The notes under the pieces: model-generated | Told to the model about the DNA's origin: nothing | Database searches by the model: none | The model's input: only the letters and a program-made list of their open reading frames with translations | Source of the DNA: Portulaca oleracea | Lineage: Eukaryota; Streptophyta; Magnoliopsida; Caryophyllales; Portulacaceae | Direction: 5' to 3' | Assembly: GCA_029582165.1 (NCBI GenBank) | Contig: CM055874.1 | Location: 2,678,114-2,742,113 of the forward strand | DNA: 64,000 nucleotides | In this document: piece after piece, positions 11,226 to 21,805 of the stretch | Layout: each line of letters opens with the position of its first letter | Position numbering within the stretch: position 1 is the first letter of the stretch | Made by a program: the position numbers and the translations under genes

Positions 11226-12702
11226 ATGTCTTTCCAAAAAGAGCTCGATCAATGGATTCTTTCTCTTTCATTCGCTGAGAAAGAAGAGTTGAAAAGATAC
11301 AACTTACATACCCTAATTAGCCTGAGGCAAGTAAGGCTAATGTGGGATTTCCTTAGAGCCGCCTTCGTCGGGACCACGAACTCCACTTGTTTAGGTTTGG
11401 GAAAAGAATTGTGTCTTCTCCCTGAAGAATTCGCAATATTAGGTTTTAAGTTTACCTCCACACCAGTCGTCCCAACTTCCTCCAAAAATACCGCACCTAG
11501 GTACACTTCTCTCCTAGGCTTAGGAAGAAATGACTTAGAGAAAATCTTAGAGGGTGAAAGAGTGAACTTTCTACCCTTAATTTCCATGTTCAAAAGAAGC
11601 GAACACGTTGAGAGAAAAGTTAGGGCCCTAACCCTATGCTTACTAGGTGGCTTCTGTTTCTACCATGGTGGCACAAACAGCGGTCCTGCTTCTTTGATCA
11701 ACATTAGCGAAAGCCTCCGCGACGACCAAAATCTAGCACCAATGATAGTAGCTGAGACTATCCTGTGCCTGGATCGGCTTTGTAACGAACCTGAAGGCGA
11801 ATTTTGAAGCCCCGCCGCCTGTAAAAATTTCTACAACTCTCCAAATCCGCGCGAATTTCGCACCTACCCAATTTCGCTCACAAATCCGCGCGGACTTCCG
11901 TCCCGAAAACCGCGTGGACCTGATTTATCCCGGCATCTAATTCTCTTCTTCTTTGCAGATATGGTTGATGGAGCATACTCGCTTCTTGGCGCCCCAAAGA
12001 ATGAAGCTACATTCCGGATGACCCAATTTTGCCAACGTACCCGCAAACACAAGGAACGTTCGACGGACAAGTGACTTAAATGGTTCATCGAAGAAATGAT
12101 CATCAAGTGGCACATTACCTGGGGGAGAATAAGAGAAGTAGTCACCGTCGACCATCGATGCCCATTGGTGATACTTGTGGTCTTAACACATACAACCTAT
12201 TACTTCCCTGAGAGAGCCAAGCGTCAAATAAGAAGGAAGCAATGTATCCCCTCACTAGACTGCATTCCTACTAACCCTAAATCCATCAACAATGACGATT
12301 CTAAAGTTCGATCGCAAGACTCTGGATGAATGCCTATCCTCACCGCTCTCAACAGGAGGAAGCACATATGTGTCTATGGCGTACCGCCAATGGATAATCG
12401 AGAAAGACCCTACTGTTAGGAAACAGCTGAAAGATCAAGAAGAAAAAGGGATAGACCCACTATCAACCAGGACTCGCCCCCCAACTACTACAACACATCC
12501 TAGGGAAAGACCTGTGACAATCAGAGAACCTAGACCTGACAACACTCTACCTCGGCAGATTCCGGAAGACACTGGGAAGGGTAAAGAGAAAGCCCCCTGT
12601 GACTCTAACATCAAAAAGAGGCCAAGAAGAACATCTTCACAGGGTGAAGGGTCAAGGTCTAGTATTGCTCCAGAAGCTGAGAAGAAGCTTAAACAGGACT
12701 AA
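11226..12702 (+). pseudogene. DUF7745-like gene, antisense to gag-pol, interrupted
   Basis: ATG 11226 to TGA 11807 gives 193 aa containing LPEEFAILGF and a C-terminal PMIVAETILCLDRLCNEPEGEF that resembles the 'PAIVAETxRSLxxCxxxGEGxF' signature I recall from plant DUF7745 proteins. After a possible intron ending TTTGCAG at 11958 the text continues with IWLMEH, then pieces in other frames. 12292-12702 (136 aa) contains STYVSMAYRQWIIEK and a basic KKRPRR near its end, a possible nuclear signal. Frames do not join, so this copy is probably inactive. DUF7745 genes, like PMD genes, occur mainly in transposon surroundings. Assignment is from memory and moderate. Confidence 0.5.
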
Positions 12703-13019
12703 AGAACTGATGCTGCTTGCCTTTAAATTTGTATTTTTCTTTTTAGTGTGTTTTTTTTAGAATGCTGATGAACGTTTGAGTAGCAAATTATAAATTTGCA
12801 TGCTCTTTCCTTTAGACTTTAAATTTATCGGAAATAATAAAAATCGTATTTCGCGAAACTTCCCAAAATTTTCTATTATATATGTAAAATTCGTACGAAT
12901 TTCTGCACATAGAAAATTTCATTCCCAATCGAAACAATGTAAAATCTGTGAAGATTTTTGCATTACAAAAGAGAATCTACGAGAATTGAATTAAGAAAAG
13001 AAACAAAATTAAACTCAGG

Positions 13020-13400
13020 AAGGGCAAAATCCGCGCAAATCTGTCCCAAAATTGCTCGGAAAAATATCGACTGAGTATTTCGGGTATATACAGATTCACG
13101 AGAATTAAAAACAGATAGGCCCGAAAAACATAAATCCGCGCGGATTTTCCCGATTTGCTCTCGAACTGAGTATGCCGGGTCAAAACATAAATCCGCGTAG
13201 ACTTCATCACTAAGCCTAATAAAGAATCCGCGCGATCTTGGCCCAAAATTGCTCCAAAATGGAAGTCGAGTATCTTAGGCCCGAAATAAGAAAATCCGCG
13301 CGGATCCTATGAGGGTTCAAAGCCCAATATTGAAATGAAGCGGGAAAACCCAAAATCAAAAAGTCCAATTTTGACATCTGGAAATCCGCGAAGATCTCCT
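13020..13400. repeat. Third AAATCCGCGC block, between the integrase end and the antisense genes
   Basis: The motif occurs at about 13028, 13132 (perfect palindrome AAATCCGCGCGGATTT), 13188, 13224, 13292 and 13381, mixed with 'ggcccgaaa' words. The stretch 12703-13683 has no other coding content. Confidence 0.6.
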
Positions 13401-13683
13401 GGAACTTGGATTTTTGAAAACTCGAGCCTTATGTTTTATTTCAAGTGCCATTGAACTCGCGAGAGTTCAATGTTGCTTTTAAAACAGAAAGTCAAAATTA
13501 GGGACATTGTAATTGATGGGGCCGGGCTTTTCAGAAAAACTTCCTACGTATCCACAATGTGCGGAATCAGGCCATCGTAGTTCGAGAAAAGTAAATCAGT
13601 TGCTGGACAAATGGGCCAGTAGCTGATTCTTACAAGGATAGTTGCTGGTTTTAATTATCAGTTGCTATGTCCACTTTTACCCT

Positions 13684-14793
13684 TTACGCATAAAACTTCT
13701 TAAGTTGATCTAAGTTTGTCAGCTGAACGCATTCTTCCCCTTCCAGATCTACTAATCTTACCGCCCCTCCGGGAAGAATTTCCTTTATGATGTAAGGTCC
13801 CATCCAATTGGGCCTAAACTTTCCTCTTGGGTCCTGAATAGGTGCCCGTATCTCCTTCAAAACCATGTCACCCTCTCCAAGGTCTTTTAGTTTGACCTTC
13901 CTATTAAATGCCCTGGACACACGACTCTGGTATATCTGGACATTGTGCATGGCTCTGAGTCTCCTTTCATCGATGTTGACTAGCTCTTCATACCTAGCCC
14001 TAGCCCATTCCGCTTCCGGAATCTGACTCTCCGCTATAATCCGTAATGACGGTATTGCTACCTCCACTGGCAATACCGCTTCCATTCCGTATACCAAGGA
14101 GTAAGGAGTTGCCCCGGTGGATGTACGAATAGAAGTTCGATAACCCCATAAGGCAAAAGGTAGTTTATCAGGCCAATCCTTATAAGAAGAAGCCATTTTC
14201 TCTACTATCCTAGTGAGATTTTTGTTAGCTGCCTCAACCGCTCCATTGGTCTGAGGTCGATATACCGAAGATCTATGATGTTGGATCTTGTATTTTGCTA
14301 ACAATTCCGCCGTCTCTTTCTTGAAGTGAACCCCATTATCACTTATCAATTCGTGTGGAACCCCATAACGGCATATTATGTTTCTAAGTATGAACTTAGC
14401 GACGTGCTTAGAAGTCAATTTTGCATAGGATGCCGCTTCCACCCATTTTGTGAAGTAGTCAATGGCTACAAGCACATACTCATGTCCTCCCGTTCCTTTA
14501 GGGGTCACCTTCCCTATGATATCAATGCCCCAAACTGAAAATGGCCATGGCGAGGTTAACGTGGTCAAAAATGACGGGGGTTGATGTTGCAAGTTCGCAT
14601 AAATTTGACACTTGTAGCACCGTTTTACATAGTTGTGACAGTCAGCTTCCATAGTCGACCAGTAATACCCCATCCTTTGAACCTTCTTGGATAACATCCG
14701 TCCATTCATATGCGGGACACATTCTCCCCCATGAACTTCCTTCATCAAGTTCTGAGCTTCACTTTGTTCTAAACAAAGCAAATTGATACCCAT
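13684..14793 (-). pseudogene. Integrase (Ty3/gypsy, Tat/Ogre)
   Basis: 369 codons. The HHCC zinc-binding region is visible (His21, His28, Cys59, Cys62), then the DDE catalytic core with Asp91 (WGIDIIG), Asp152 (ISDNG) and Glu187 (NGAVEAANKN); the Asp152-Glu187 spacing of 35 fits D,D-35-E. The C-terminal part contains GPYIIKEILPGGAVRL, a chromodomain-free end as in Tat elements. The frame itself is whole, but it is separated from the upstream archaeal-type RNase H only by an in-frame stop (14809-14811). As a polyprotein part it would not be made from this copy, although the domain is intact. Confidence 0.85.
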
Positions 14794-14808
14794 GTCCGTC
14801 TTTTTGTA

Positions 14809-15405
14809 CTACTGATCCTGAATCAAACAATACTGCGACGCTAAGAGTCTGATTGCTCTTTGTGATCTTGTGGTAGAATCCTCAGGGTAAACCCCTTTGG
14901 TGAGGTATTGGTAGATGTCATAATACCAACAAGTCGAGTCTATCTCACAAACTTCCAAGGAATAAACATAAGCTGGTTGACTTCTTCTCTCTATGCACAT
15001 CGGCATAGACACAACTCCTCTCGGGATATTTAGCAAGGATGACAGCTTTGCTAATGCATCAGCTAACTCATTATGCTCCCGAGGTAAATAAGTGAACACT
15101 ACTTGATCAAAGTGTTCTGCTAAATCCCTTACGTAAGCCTGGTAGGGTGCCAAAGCTTCGTTCTTCACCTTCCACTTATTGCAAACCTGGTTTATTATAA
15201 GGCTCGAATCACCAAATACCCTCATGCACTTTATGCCCATTTCTACAGCAGCCTGCATGCCAATGATACATGCCTCATATTCAGCTACATTATTTGTCGC
15301 CTCAAAATCTAACTTCACGGAAATAGGAGTGTGGGCTCCTTCGGGTGAAATCAAAATGATTCCTACACCGAATCCACTTTGGTTGGAAGCTCCATCAAAA
15401 TACAT
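14809..15405 (-). pseudogene. Second, archaeal-type RNase H (aRNH) domain
   Basis: The frame opens with MYFDGASNQSGFG (Asp4), NNVAEYEA (Glu42) and VFGDSSLIINQ (Asp66), followed by LPREHNELADALAKLSS, the RNase HI-like signature. An additional RNase H between the ordinary RNase H and integrase is a lineage marker of Tat retrotransposons. The frame ends at a TAG that interrupts continuous reading into integrase. Confidence 0.82.
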
Positions 15406-15452
15406 TTCCCATGTTTCTTTCTGTGTTTGAAATACTTCTTCATCGGGAAAAT

Positions 15453-16067
15453 CTAACTTTTCTTCACTAGCCTCCTCAACAGTAAATCACAAAAATCTGC
15501 GACTACTCTTCCTTTTATGGCTTTTTGTGGAACAAATTGTAAGTCGAACTCCGATAACATAACCATCCACCGAGCTACTCTACTATTGACCAGTGGCTGC
15601 TCCATCAGGTACTTGAGAGGATTCATGAATGCAGTCACATGCACGGTATGCGCAAGCATGTAGTGACGTAATTTCTTCGTTGCCCAAACTAAGGCAAGGG
15701 ATAATCTCTCAATGTTGGAGTACCGGGTTTCATATTCTAGAAACTTCTTGCTTAAGTAGTAAATTGCTCGCTCTTCGCCATCGTATCTTTGAGCTAGCAT
15801 AGCCCCCATTGCTGACTCGGTGATTGTTAGGTACAACAATAAAGGCTTTTCAGATACTGGTGGAACTAAAACAGGCGGATTGGCCAAGTACTTTTTAATT
15901 TTGTCAAAAGCTGCTTGACATTTTTCATCCCACTCAGATTTGACCCCTTTCCTCAACTTCTTAAATATAGGGTCACAAATCATGGTTAATTTCGAAATGA
16001 ACCGGCTTATGTACTGCAATCGTCCAAGGAAACCTCTTATCTCCTTCTCTGTCTTAGGCGGTGGCAT
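15453..16067 (-). pseudogene. RT connection and Ty3-type RNase H domain
   Basis: Begins MPPPKTEKEIRGFLGRLQYI, the start of the RT connection region, and continues through LLLYLTITESAMGAMLAQ and YYLSKKFLEYETRYSNIERLSLAL into HYMLAHTVHV. This is the usual RNase H of Ty3 pol, in which the first acidic residue is often replaced (here TESAMG rather than DAS). It is in a different frame from the RT pieces before it and the aRNH after it, so at least two indels lie here. Confidence 0.8.
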
Positions 16068-17979
16068 TTCTGTACGCCTTGATCTTTCTTTGGATCAATC
16101 TCGAGTCCCCTAGAGCTCACTACAAAACCCAATAACTTGCCTGACGTCACTCCAAAAGCACACTTCTGAGGGTTTAACCTCATTCCGTATTTCCGCAGCC
16201 TATGGAAGAATCTTCTAAGGCTATCCAAGTGTGTGTCACGGTTAACGGACTTGATGATCATGTCGCTCACGTAAACCTCGCCTCTTTATGCATCATATCA
16301 TGCAATAATGTGGTGGCTGTCCTCTGATAGGTCGCCCCTGCATTTTTCAACCCGAATGGCATCACTACATAACAGAATGTACCCCAATGTGTGATGAACG
16401 TCGTCTTCTCCATATCCTCTTCAGCCATCTTTACCTGATTGTAACCTGAATACCCATCCATAAATGAAAGAAGGGCATGTCCACAGGTGTTATCTACCAA
16501 AACATCGATATGTGGTAAGGGAAAGTCATCCTTCGGACTTGCCTTGTTTAAATCTCTAAAATCCACACACATCCGAACTCTCCCATCTTTCTTCGGAACC
16601 GGGACTACATTAGCTATCCAGTGCGGATATTCTGACACCCTAATGAAGCCTACCTTCAACTGCTTCTCGACTTCCTCCTTAATCTTCAACGCCCACTCCG
16701 GTTTCATCCGCCTAAGCTTCTGTTTAACCGGTTTAGCGTCAGGGTAAAGTGGAATTCTATGTTCAGCTATTTCCCTGTCTATACCTGACATATCTTGATA
16801 TGACCAGGCAAAGACATCTACAAATTCTCGTAAGAGAAGAGTAAAGTGCTCTTGCTCCCTGATGGTTAAAAATTTCCCAATTTTGGTTGATTTAGGCTCT
16901 TCAGGTGTACCTAGATTTACTTCTATAGTTTCTTCAATTACGGAAATTTGATTTTCATGTTTCTCTACGGCTTTTAAAAGATCTTTAGGAATTTCTGATT
17001 CGTTTACAGCATCTTGATTATTTTCATTAGAGGCGAAGCAGTTCAGGGACGGGGGATAAGAAGAGTCATAAGCAAACGAGTTCATTTCATTGAATTCAGA
17101 AACAAGAACATCAATAGGTGACTCAACAGACCCTCCAGAAGTAGATGCAACAGACTGATTAAGCTTAAAACCTGACTCTAAGACAGACTCAGAAAATGGA
17201 ACAACAACAGGATTGACACTATACTCTGACCCGAGCACTGATTCTCCTAAAGCTAACACAAACTCCTTATCTCCTTTGGCCGACACCCAGGTAACTTGCT
17301 TGGTTTCCTGACCCCATGTAGCGATGAGCTTAGTAGGATCGAAATCCATGCTTGATAGGGCCAAGGAAAGCGCCTCCACAGGTTTCTCCTCTCGCTGTGC
17401 TTCTTGACCGAACAACATTCCAAAGATGTTACTCCCTGCTAGATGAGTCCATTCTAGTGGGGTCTTGTTCTCCCTTGCAGGTGTGAACAATTCCTCTTCG
17501 AGTAGCATGCAGTCGTTGAAGATCTCTAAACGTGGAACTAAGATGCCCTTGCTCTTCAAATAGTAGGGCTCCGGAAAACCAAAGTAAGGGAAAGGATCTC
17601 CTTCCCTCATGAACTGGCCATTAAGCGTGAGTGGATACGGCTTTATGCTATAAAGCGGTATTGGCTCATCTCTCCTAATTCTCCTAACCTTCTTAGCTAA
17701 TCTCCTCTCTTCCTCTGTTGGAATGTAGCCTAAACCAAAGTCGTAGCTCCCTCCTTGAGTCAAGGGAAAAGATGTAGGTCCTTGAGCTCTTCTTCCTAAA
17801 GGTAACCCGGGAAAGTATCCATGTCGCTTCAAAATTGCGTTCACCTTCCTGTTGGAATAAGGATCGAAGTCCAAAGGTGCTTCTTCCTTCTCCAAGGTAG
17901 CTACGATATCGAAATGGTGAAACTCCTCGTCCTTGGAGTTGTGTTCTATCTCGATCATAGGTTTCTTTGAAGTAATCAC
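16037..17979 (-). pseudogene. Reverse transcriptase with upstream spacer, frame-shifted at the active-site box
   Basis: The 570-codon frame 16267-17979 has a long spacer, then the RT fingers and palm: VRMCVDFRDLNKASPKDDFP (from residue 468), catalytic Asp508 in FMDGYSGYNQ, and VMPFGLKNAGATYQR. The frame breaks at the next motif. The following frame (16037-16270) resumes as YV-S-D-MIIKS, so the YVDD box reads YVSD: one catalytic Asp is Ser. Then LNPQKCAFGV and KLLGFVVSSRGIEID-like text follow. Frameshift plus active-site loss make this RT inactive. Confidence 0.88.
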
Positions 17980-19099
17980 AGCTGCTAACTCCTCTCTTCG
18001 ATCTTACCACCGCCTTAACCATCATCTTCACCTTCTGATGTAGAGTAGATGACACCGCTTGTTGTGCGTGCAACCAAGGGCGTCCTAACAAAAGGTTAAA
18101 TGATGCCGGAATGTCCAACACTAGAAACTCAACATTGTTGGAAATTGTATCCATAGTAATCGGTAACAGAATTGAACCCAAAATTCGTCTAGGAGTGTTG
18201 TCGTAGGCCCTAAGTTGAATGGCTCGGGTAAGTCGATGGGATTGAATCCCACCTTCCGTGTCCCTCCATGGGATGATGTTCACCGCAGATCCGTTGTCCA
18301 CCAATACTAAGGGTATCACCTTACTGGCACAACCCACGGTCAAGTATAAGGCCTTGTTGTGTGCAAGACCTTCCTTAGGCAAATCCTCATCACCAAAAGT
18401 TATGGTATTCCTGCCAGATGTGACAAAAGATACTATTTCTTCGGGCGTAATTTCGGGTGATACTTCCAACTTGCTCAAAGCCTCGATCAGGGCTTGCCTG
18501 TGCTTTTGTGAAGCCGCCAACAATTGCCATACCGTAACATCCATCTTCAATCTCTTCAACTGCTTTAACATCAAATCCTCCTCCGGAACGGGGATCACCA
18601 CCTCTCTTACCTTCTCCTTTCCCTTGTCTTGGGGTTGGACTTGGGAAGGGCCTCCTTGATGATTATGGCGCCCTGACCTTGTTAGGAAAGTAACATCCGG
18701 AGTTTTGACCTCTCCAGACTTTGCTGTTCCCCAAAAGTCTTCGTCTCCATCAGAATCCCAAAAGTTGTCCGCGGCCTTTTCAGCATGAGGCTCACCATAG
18801 ACATCTTCCTCGTCACTAGCCCATAAACCGTTGACCTCATGGCCCTCCGTGAAGTAATGCATGATGTAAGTTGACCTCTTTGCATCAGTAATGAAATCCG
18901 AGGGATCCCATTCGCATTCCTCAAACACGGCGTGTATATGCAGTGAACCTAGTGGATTGTTTGTGTTGCTAGGTTTTTGTGCTGCCTTCGGTAAGGGTAG
19001 TTGTTTGGACCTAAACATCTCCTCCATCCTGTTCTTCAAAGTAAAGCATTGATCGTGCCCTCGAGCCCTATGGTACTTACGTAACTTGCCGCGCCCCAA
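17693..19099 (-). pseudogene. Zinc-knuckle and aspartic protease region of pol
   Basis: 468 codons. A degenerate zinc-knuckle-like segment (KYHRARGHDQCFTLKNRMEEM) lies near the start; the protease segment reads LVLVDNGSAVNIIP and later FNLLLGRPWLH. A catalytic DNGS instead of DTGS is what I recall for Ogre/Tat proteases. The frame then runs out of register about 60 codons after the protease and overlaps the RT spacer frame. Confidence 0.8.
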
Positions 19100-19151
19100 T
19101 TCCGTGGCTTCTTTGGCTCCGCCTTAAGTCGGAAGAGTAATCATTCCTTGC

Positions 19152-20207
19152 TTAAGAGACGCCTAAAGCCCGAGCGCACGTAGTGTCTATAGGGGTGTAT
19201 TCGGTGTAGCGTTGTAGGGCATTCACCTCGTTCCCCTTATTGTTGGATGCAGATGGGCCAGCCGACTTCCTGTTAGTATAGGTGTTCTTCCAGCCCCCAG
19301 TTGCAACTCCCTTAGCAAACTCACTTTCTATTTTAGTCCCAGCCAGTCTTAATGTAGCGAAATCTTTAAGGGGTTGAAACCTCAAATGAGCGTTGTATGA
19401 CGGTTGTAGACTTCTAATAAGCATGTCTACTTGGTGCTCTTCAGATGGTCGGTCCACCATTTGAGCTGCCTTTGATCTCCACCGAGCAAAGTAGTCAGAG
19501 AAAGATTCTTTCTCCTCTTGCTTCACTAATTCCATGTCCCTTAAAGTGACTGGCATGTCTACATTGTAGGAGTACTGATGTAAGAACTCCTTGCAAAGCA
19601 AACTCCATTGTGTAGTCTTGGCTGGACTGAGAGTGTTGTACCATTTCATAACATCAGGTCCCAAAGTCCAAGGAAAAATAATGTGATAGATGTCTTCCTC
19701 TACCCCTTTTAACGTCATCGCCCCTAGAAAGTTCCTTACATGCTGATGAGGGCTCTCAACACCGTGGAACTTAATGTCTGGCATGTTGAACTTAGGGGGA
19801 AGCCTTCCCCGAGGCACCGGTGTAAAACCGACATCATCCATAAATTGGTTGTTGAACAAAGTAGATTCTTTCAACATCTGCTCGATGCGATCTAGTCTCG
19901 AATTTGAGACCCCGTGGACTGATCCATCCTTCTCCCTGCCAGATTGATCAACCTCCCCCATGGGAGGATTCTTCACATTTGAGTTCTTTGCCTCCTCCAT
20001 GGCATGGATAACAGCGTCGATTCTCTAGTTCTGCGCTTCCAGCCGAGCGTTCATCGAAACTTGCATGTTTAGAATCACATTGGTTAATTGCTCCAAGTCA
20101 GTATTTGGAACTGGTGGTGGTGGTGGAACAGCTTCCTCCCCAAAGATCACCGTGGTTGACCACGCCGTCATCATTTGGGTTTGACATGGTTTCGATGGAT
20201 CAATCAC
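19152..20207 (-). pseudogene. Gag polyprotein with one in-frame stop
   Basis: From 20207 the frame contains a Pro-rich stretch and a possible coiled segment, a TAG at 20025-20027, then continues in the same frame from 20024 to 19152. The Retrotrans_gag (PF03732-type) core is clear: MKWYNTLSPAKTTQWSLLCK, then FSDYFARWRSKAAQM, then MLIRSLQPSY. The true start codon may lie further up, near 20300-20400. One stop codon separates the N-terminal 60 residues from the rest. Confidence 0.82.
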
Positions 20208-20209
20208 TA

Positions 20210-21787
20210 AACTCTCAACTACTCCTCGATGTCCCTTCGCCGCCTCGGATTGGTTTCTCGGATGATACCCGGTCTTCGTTCATCGTAATGAATATCGAAG
20301 GTTTCAAACGCCCGGTTTCGGCCCCGCTGATAAACCCAAACCAACCTATCCCGCCCCAAAAGGTGGAGGAATTCAAAGACTCAGCTCAACGCCCTCCTAA
20401 AGACACAACATGCAATGGATGAAGAATTCTATTTGAACTCCGAATAATCGAACTAAGGCTCAAGACTATATGCGAAGCCCAAATAAAACTCTTATGCAGA
20501 ATGTTGACTCAGGCTCGGAATAACATGTTTAAACCTTATCGGACCGAATCCAGAAAGAACTCAGGCCTCTCATAAGGGTTAAACATATTAATCTAGCGGA
20601 CTAAACGAACTAGAAACTCATTTGGACTACCCAAAGGGTGGGCCCACTCACAAAATCTCCGAGGATCTCATGAGGCCCAACGACTTTAGATAGCCCAAAT
20701 GTATTTCTGACCCAAAACACAAAAACCTTATGCAAAAAGGCAAGAAGAAAGGAAAAGAAAGAGAAAAAAAACTCAAACAGAACCCCGAACAACCTAAATT
20801 TGGGTCCAGCAGGCACCGAGCCTCATGAATCACATGATCTTCCGGTATAAACCCAGTGAGGTCTACGCGGATTTGTTGGGCCCAAGATCACTGCCGAGCC
20901 CAAATCAAGGTAACACACAAAAAAAAACAAAAGACGAAGAAAAGAAAAGAAAAAAAAGAGAGAAGAAAAAAAAACACACATAGACCACTCGATTTAAGCC
21001 TGCTAGCGACTAAAGTCAACAGAAATCCGCGCGGATTTCTGGGCTCAAACCCGCTACCAGGCATAAATTCGGTGAAGCATAAAAAAGAAACAAAAACTGG
21101 AAGAATTTGGACCACATATGACCCGGCCCAACCTGGAATCCGCGCGGATTACCTGGGTCTGTGTCCTACGTGGGCCAAATTCTAAACCCAGACACTGACT
21201 TCCCTCAATTTAGGCCTTCCAGCAGCCGAGCTCAATAGAAATCCGCGCGGATTTCTTGGCTCAGGCCTACCGTCGGGCCTAAATTGGGGTCCGACACAAA
21301 AACAAAAGACCCAAGAAGACTTTATTTTTGAATTTCTCTAAGCACTACTGCATGGTCTCGGGTTCGAGGATGGGGAAGAACACATAGCATGCAAATGCAG
21401 TTCCATCCTAACCAAAGCCCTACGTTTAGAGTTTAAGGGTCGATTCACTACCGGCTCCTAACTCGTGTCCCGGGTATTTGGCCTCCATGGGGTGCATGGA
21501 AGGTTAATACCCCCGGGTTGCTCCTTTTAATCAAGTGGATTAAGGAGTATGGCACGAGGGGGAAAAACAACCACCGGCTCGGTGAAGGTCTAAATGGACC
21601 CACCTGAGTTGAATGGTTAATGTCTTTCCCGAAATGGTAAGTAAGGATTTCCCTAAACGGTACCTTGTGTGCCCGACGAAGGGGAAGGCCCGTGAGATGC
21701 AAATAATGCCTAAAGTAAAAAAAACGTGACAACTTTTTTTTTAAAAAAAACTAAACCCGACTCTTCAAGTTTTTACCCTCTTATAAG
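20210..21787 (-). repeat. Leader of the Tat/Ogre-type element with three CG-rich palindromes
   Basis: Between the primer site and gag I see no gene. AAATCCGCGCGGATTT occurs at 21023-21038 and 21239-21254, and a shorter AATCCGCGCGGATT at 21137-21150. Each is followed within a few bases by a TGGG or TGGC word and then a 'gcc..taaattgggt/c' stretch, so about 110-bp units are repeated two to three times (also degenerate at 20790-20900). Some Ogre elements carry an extra ORF here; none is visible. Confidence 0.6.
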
Positions 21788-21805
21788 TCCCGAGTGAGTC
21801 GCCAT
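21788..21805 (-). other. Primer binding site (tRNA-Arg-like)
   Basis: Immediately inside the 5' LTR the sense strand reads A then TGGCGACTCACTCGGGAC. TGGCGACTC complements a tRNA 3' end ...GAGTCGCCA. Tat/Ogre elements are reported to use tRNA-Arg; the exact tRNA cannot be settled here. Confidence 0.6.

Noticed and set aside
13684..20207. Endogenous pararetrovirus (caulimovirus) polyprotein
   Set aside because: Integrase with HHCC and DDE, LTRs with target duplication and an extra RNase H identify a Ty3 Tat-type retrotransposon.
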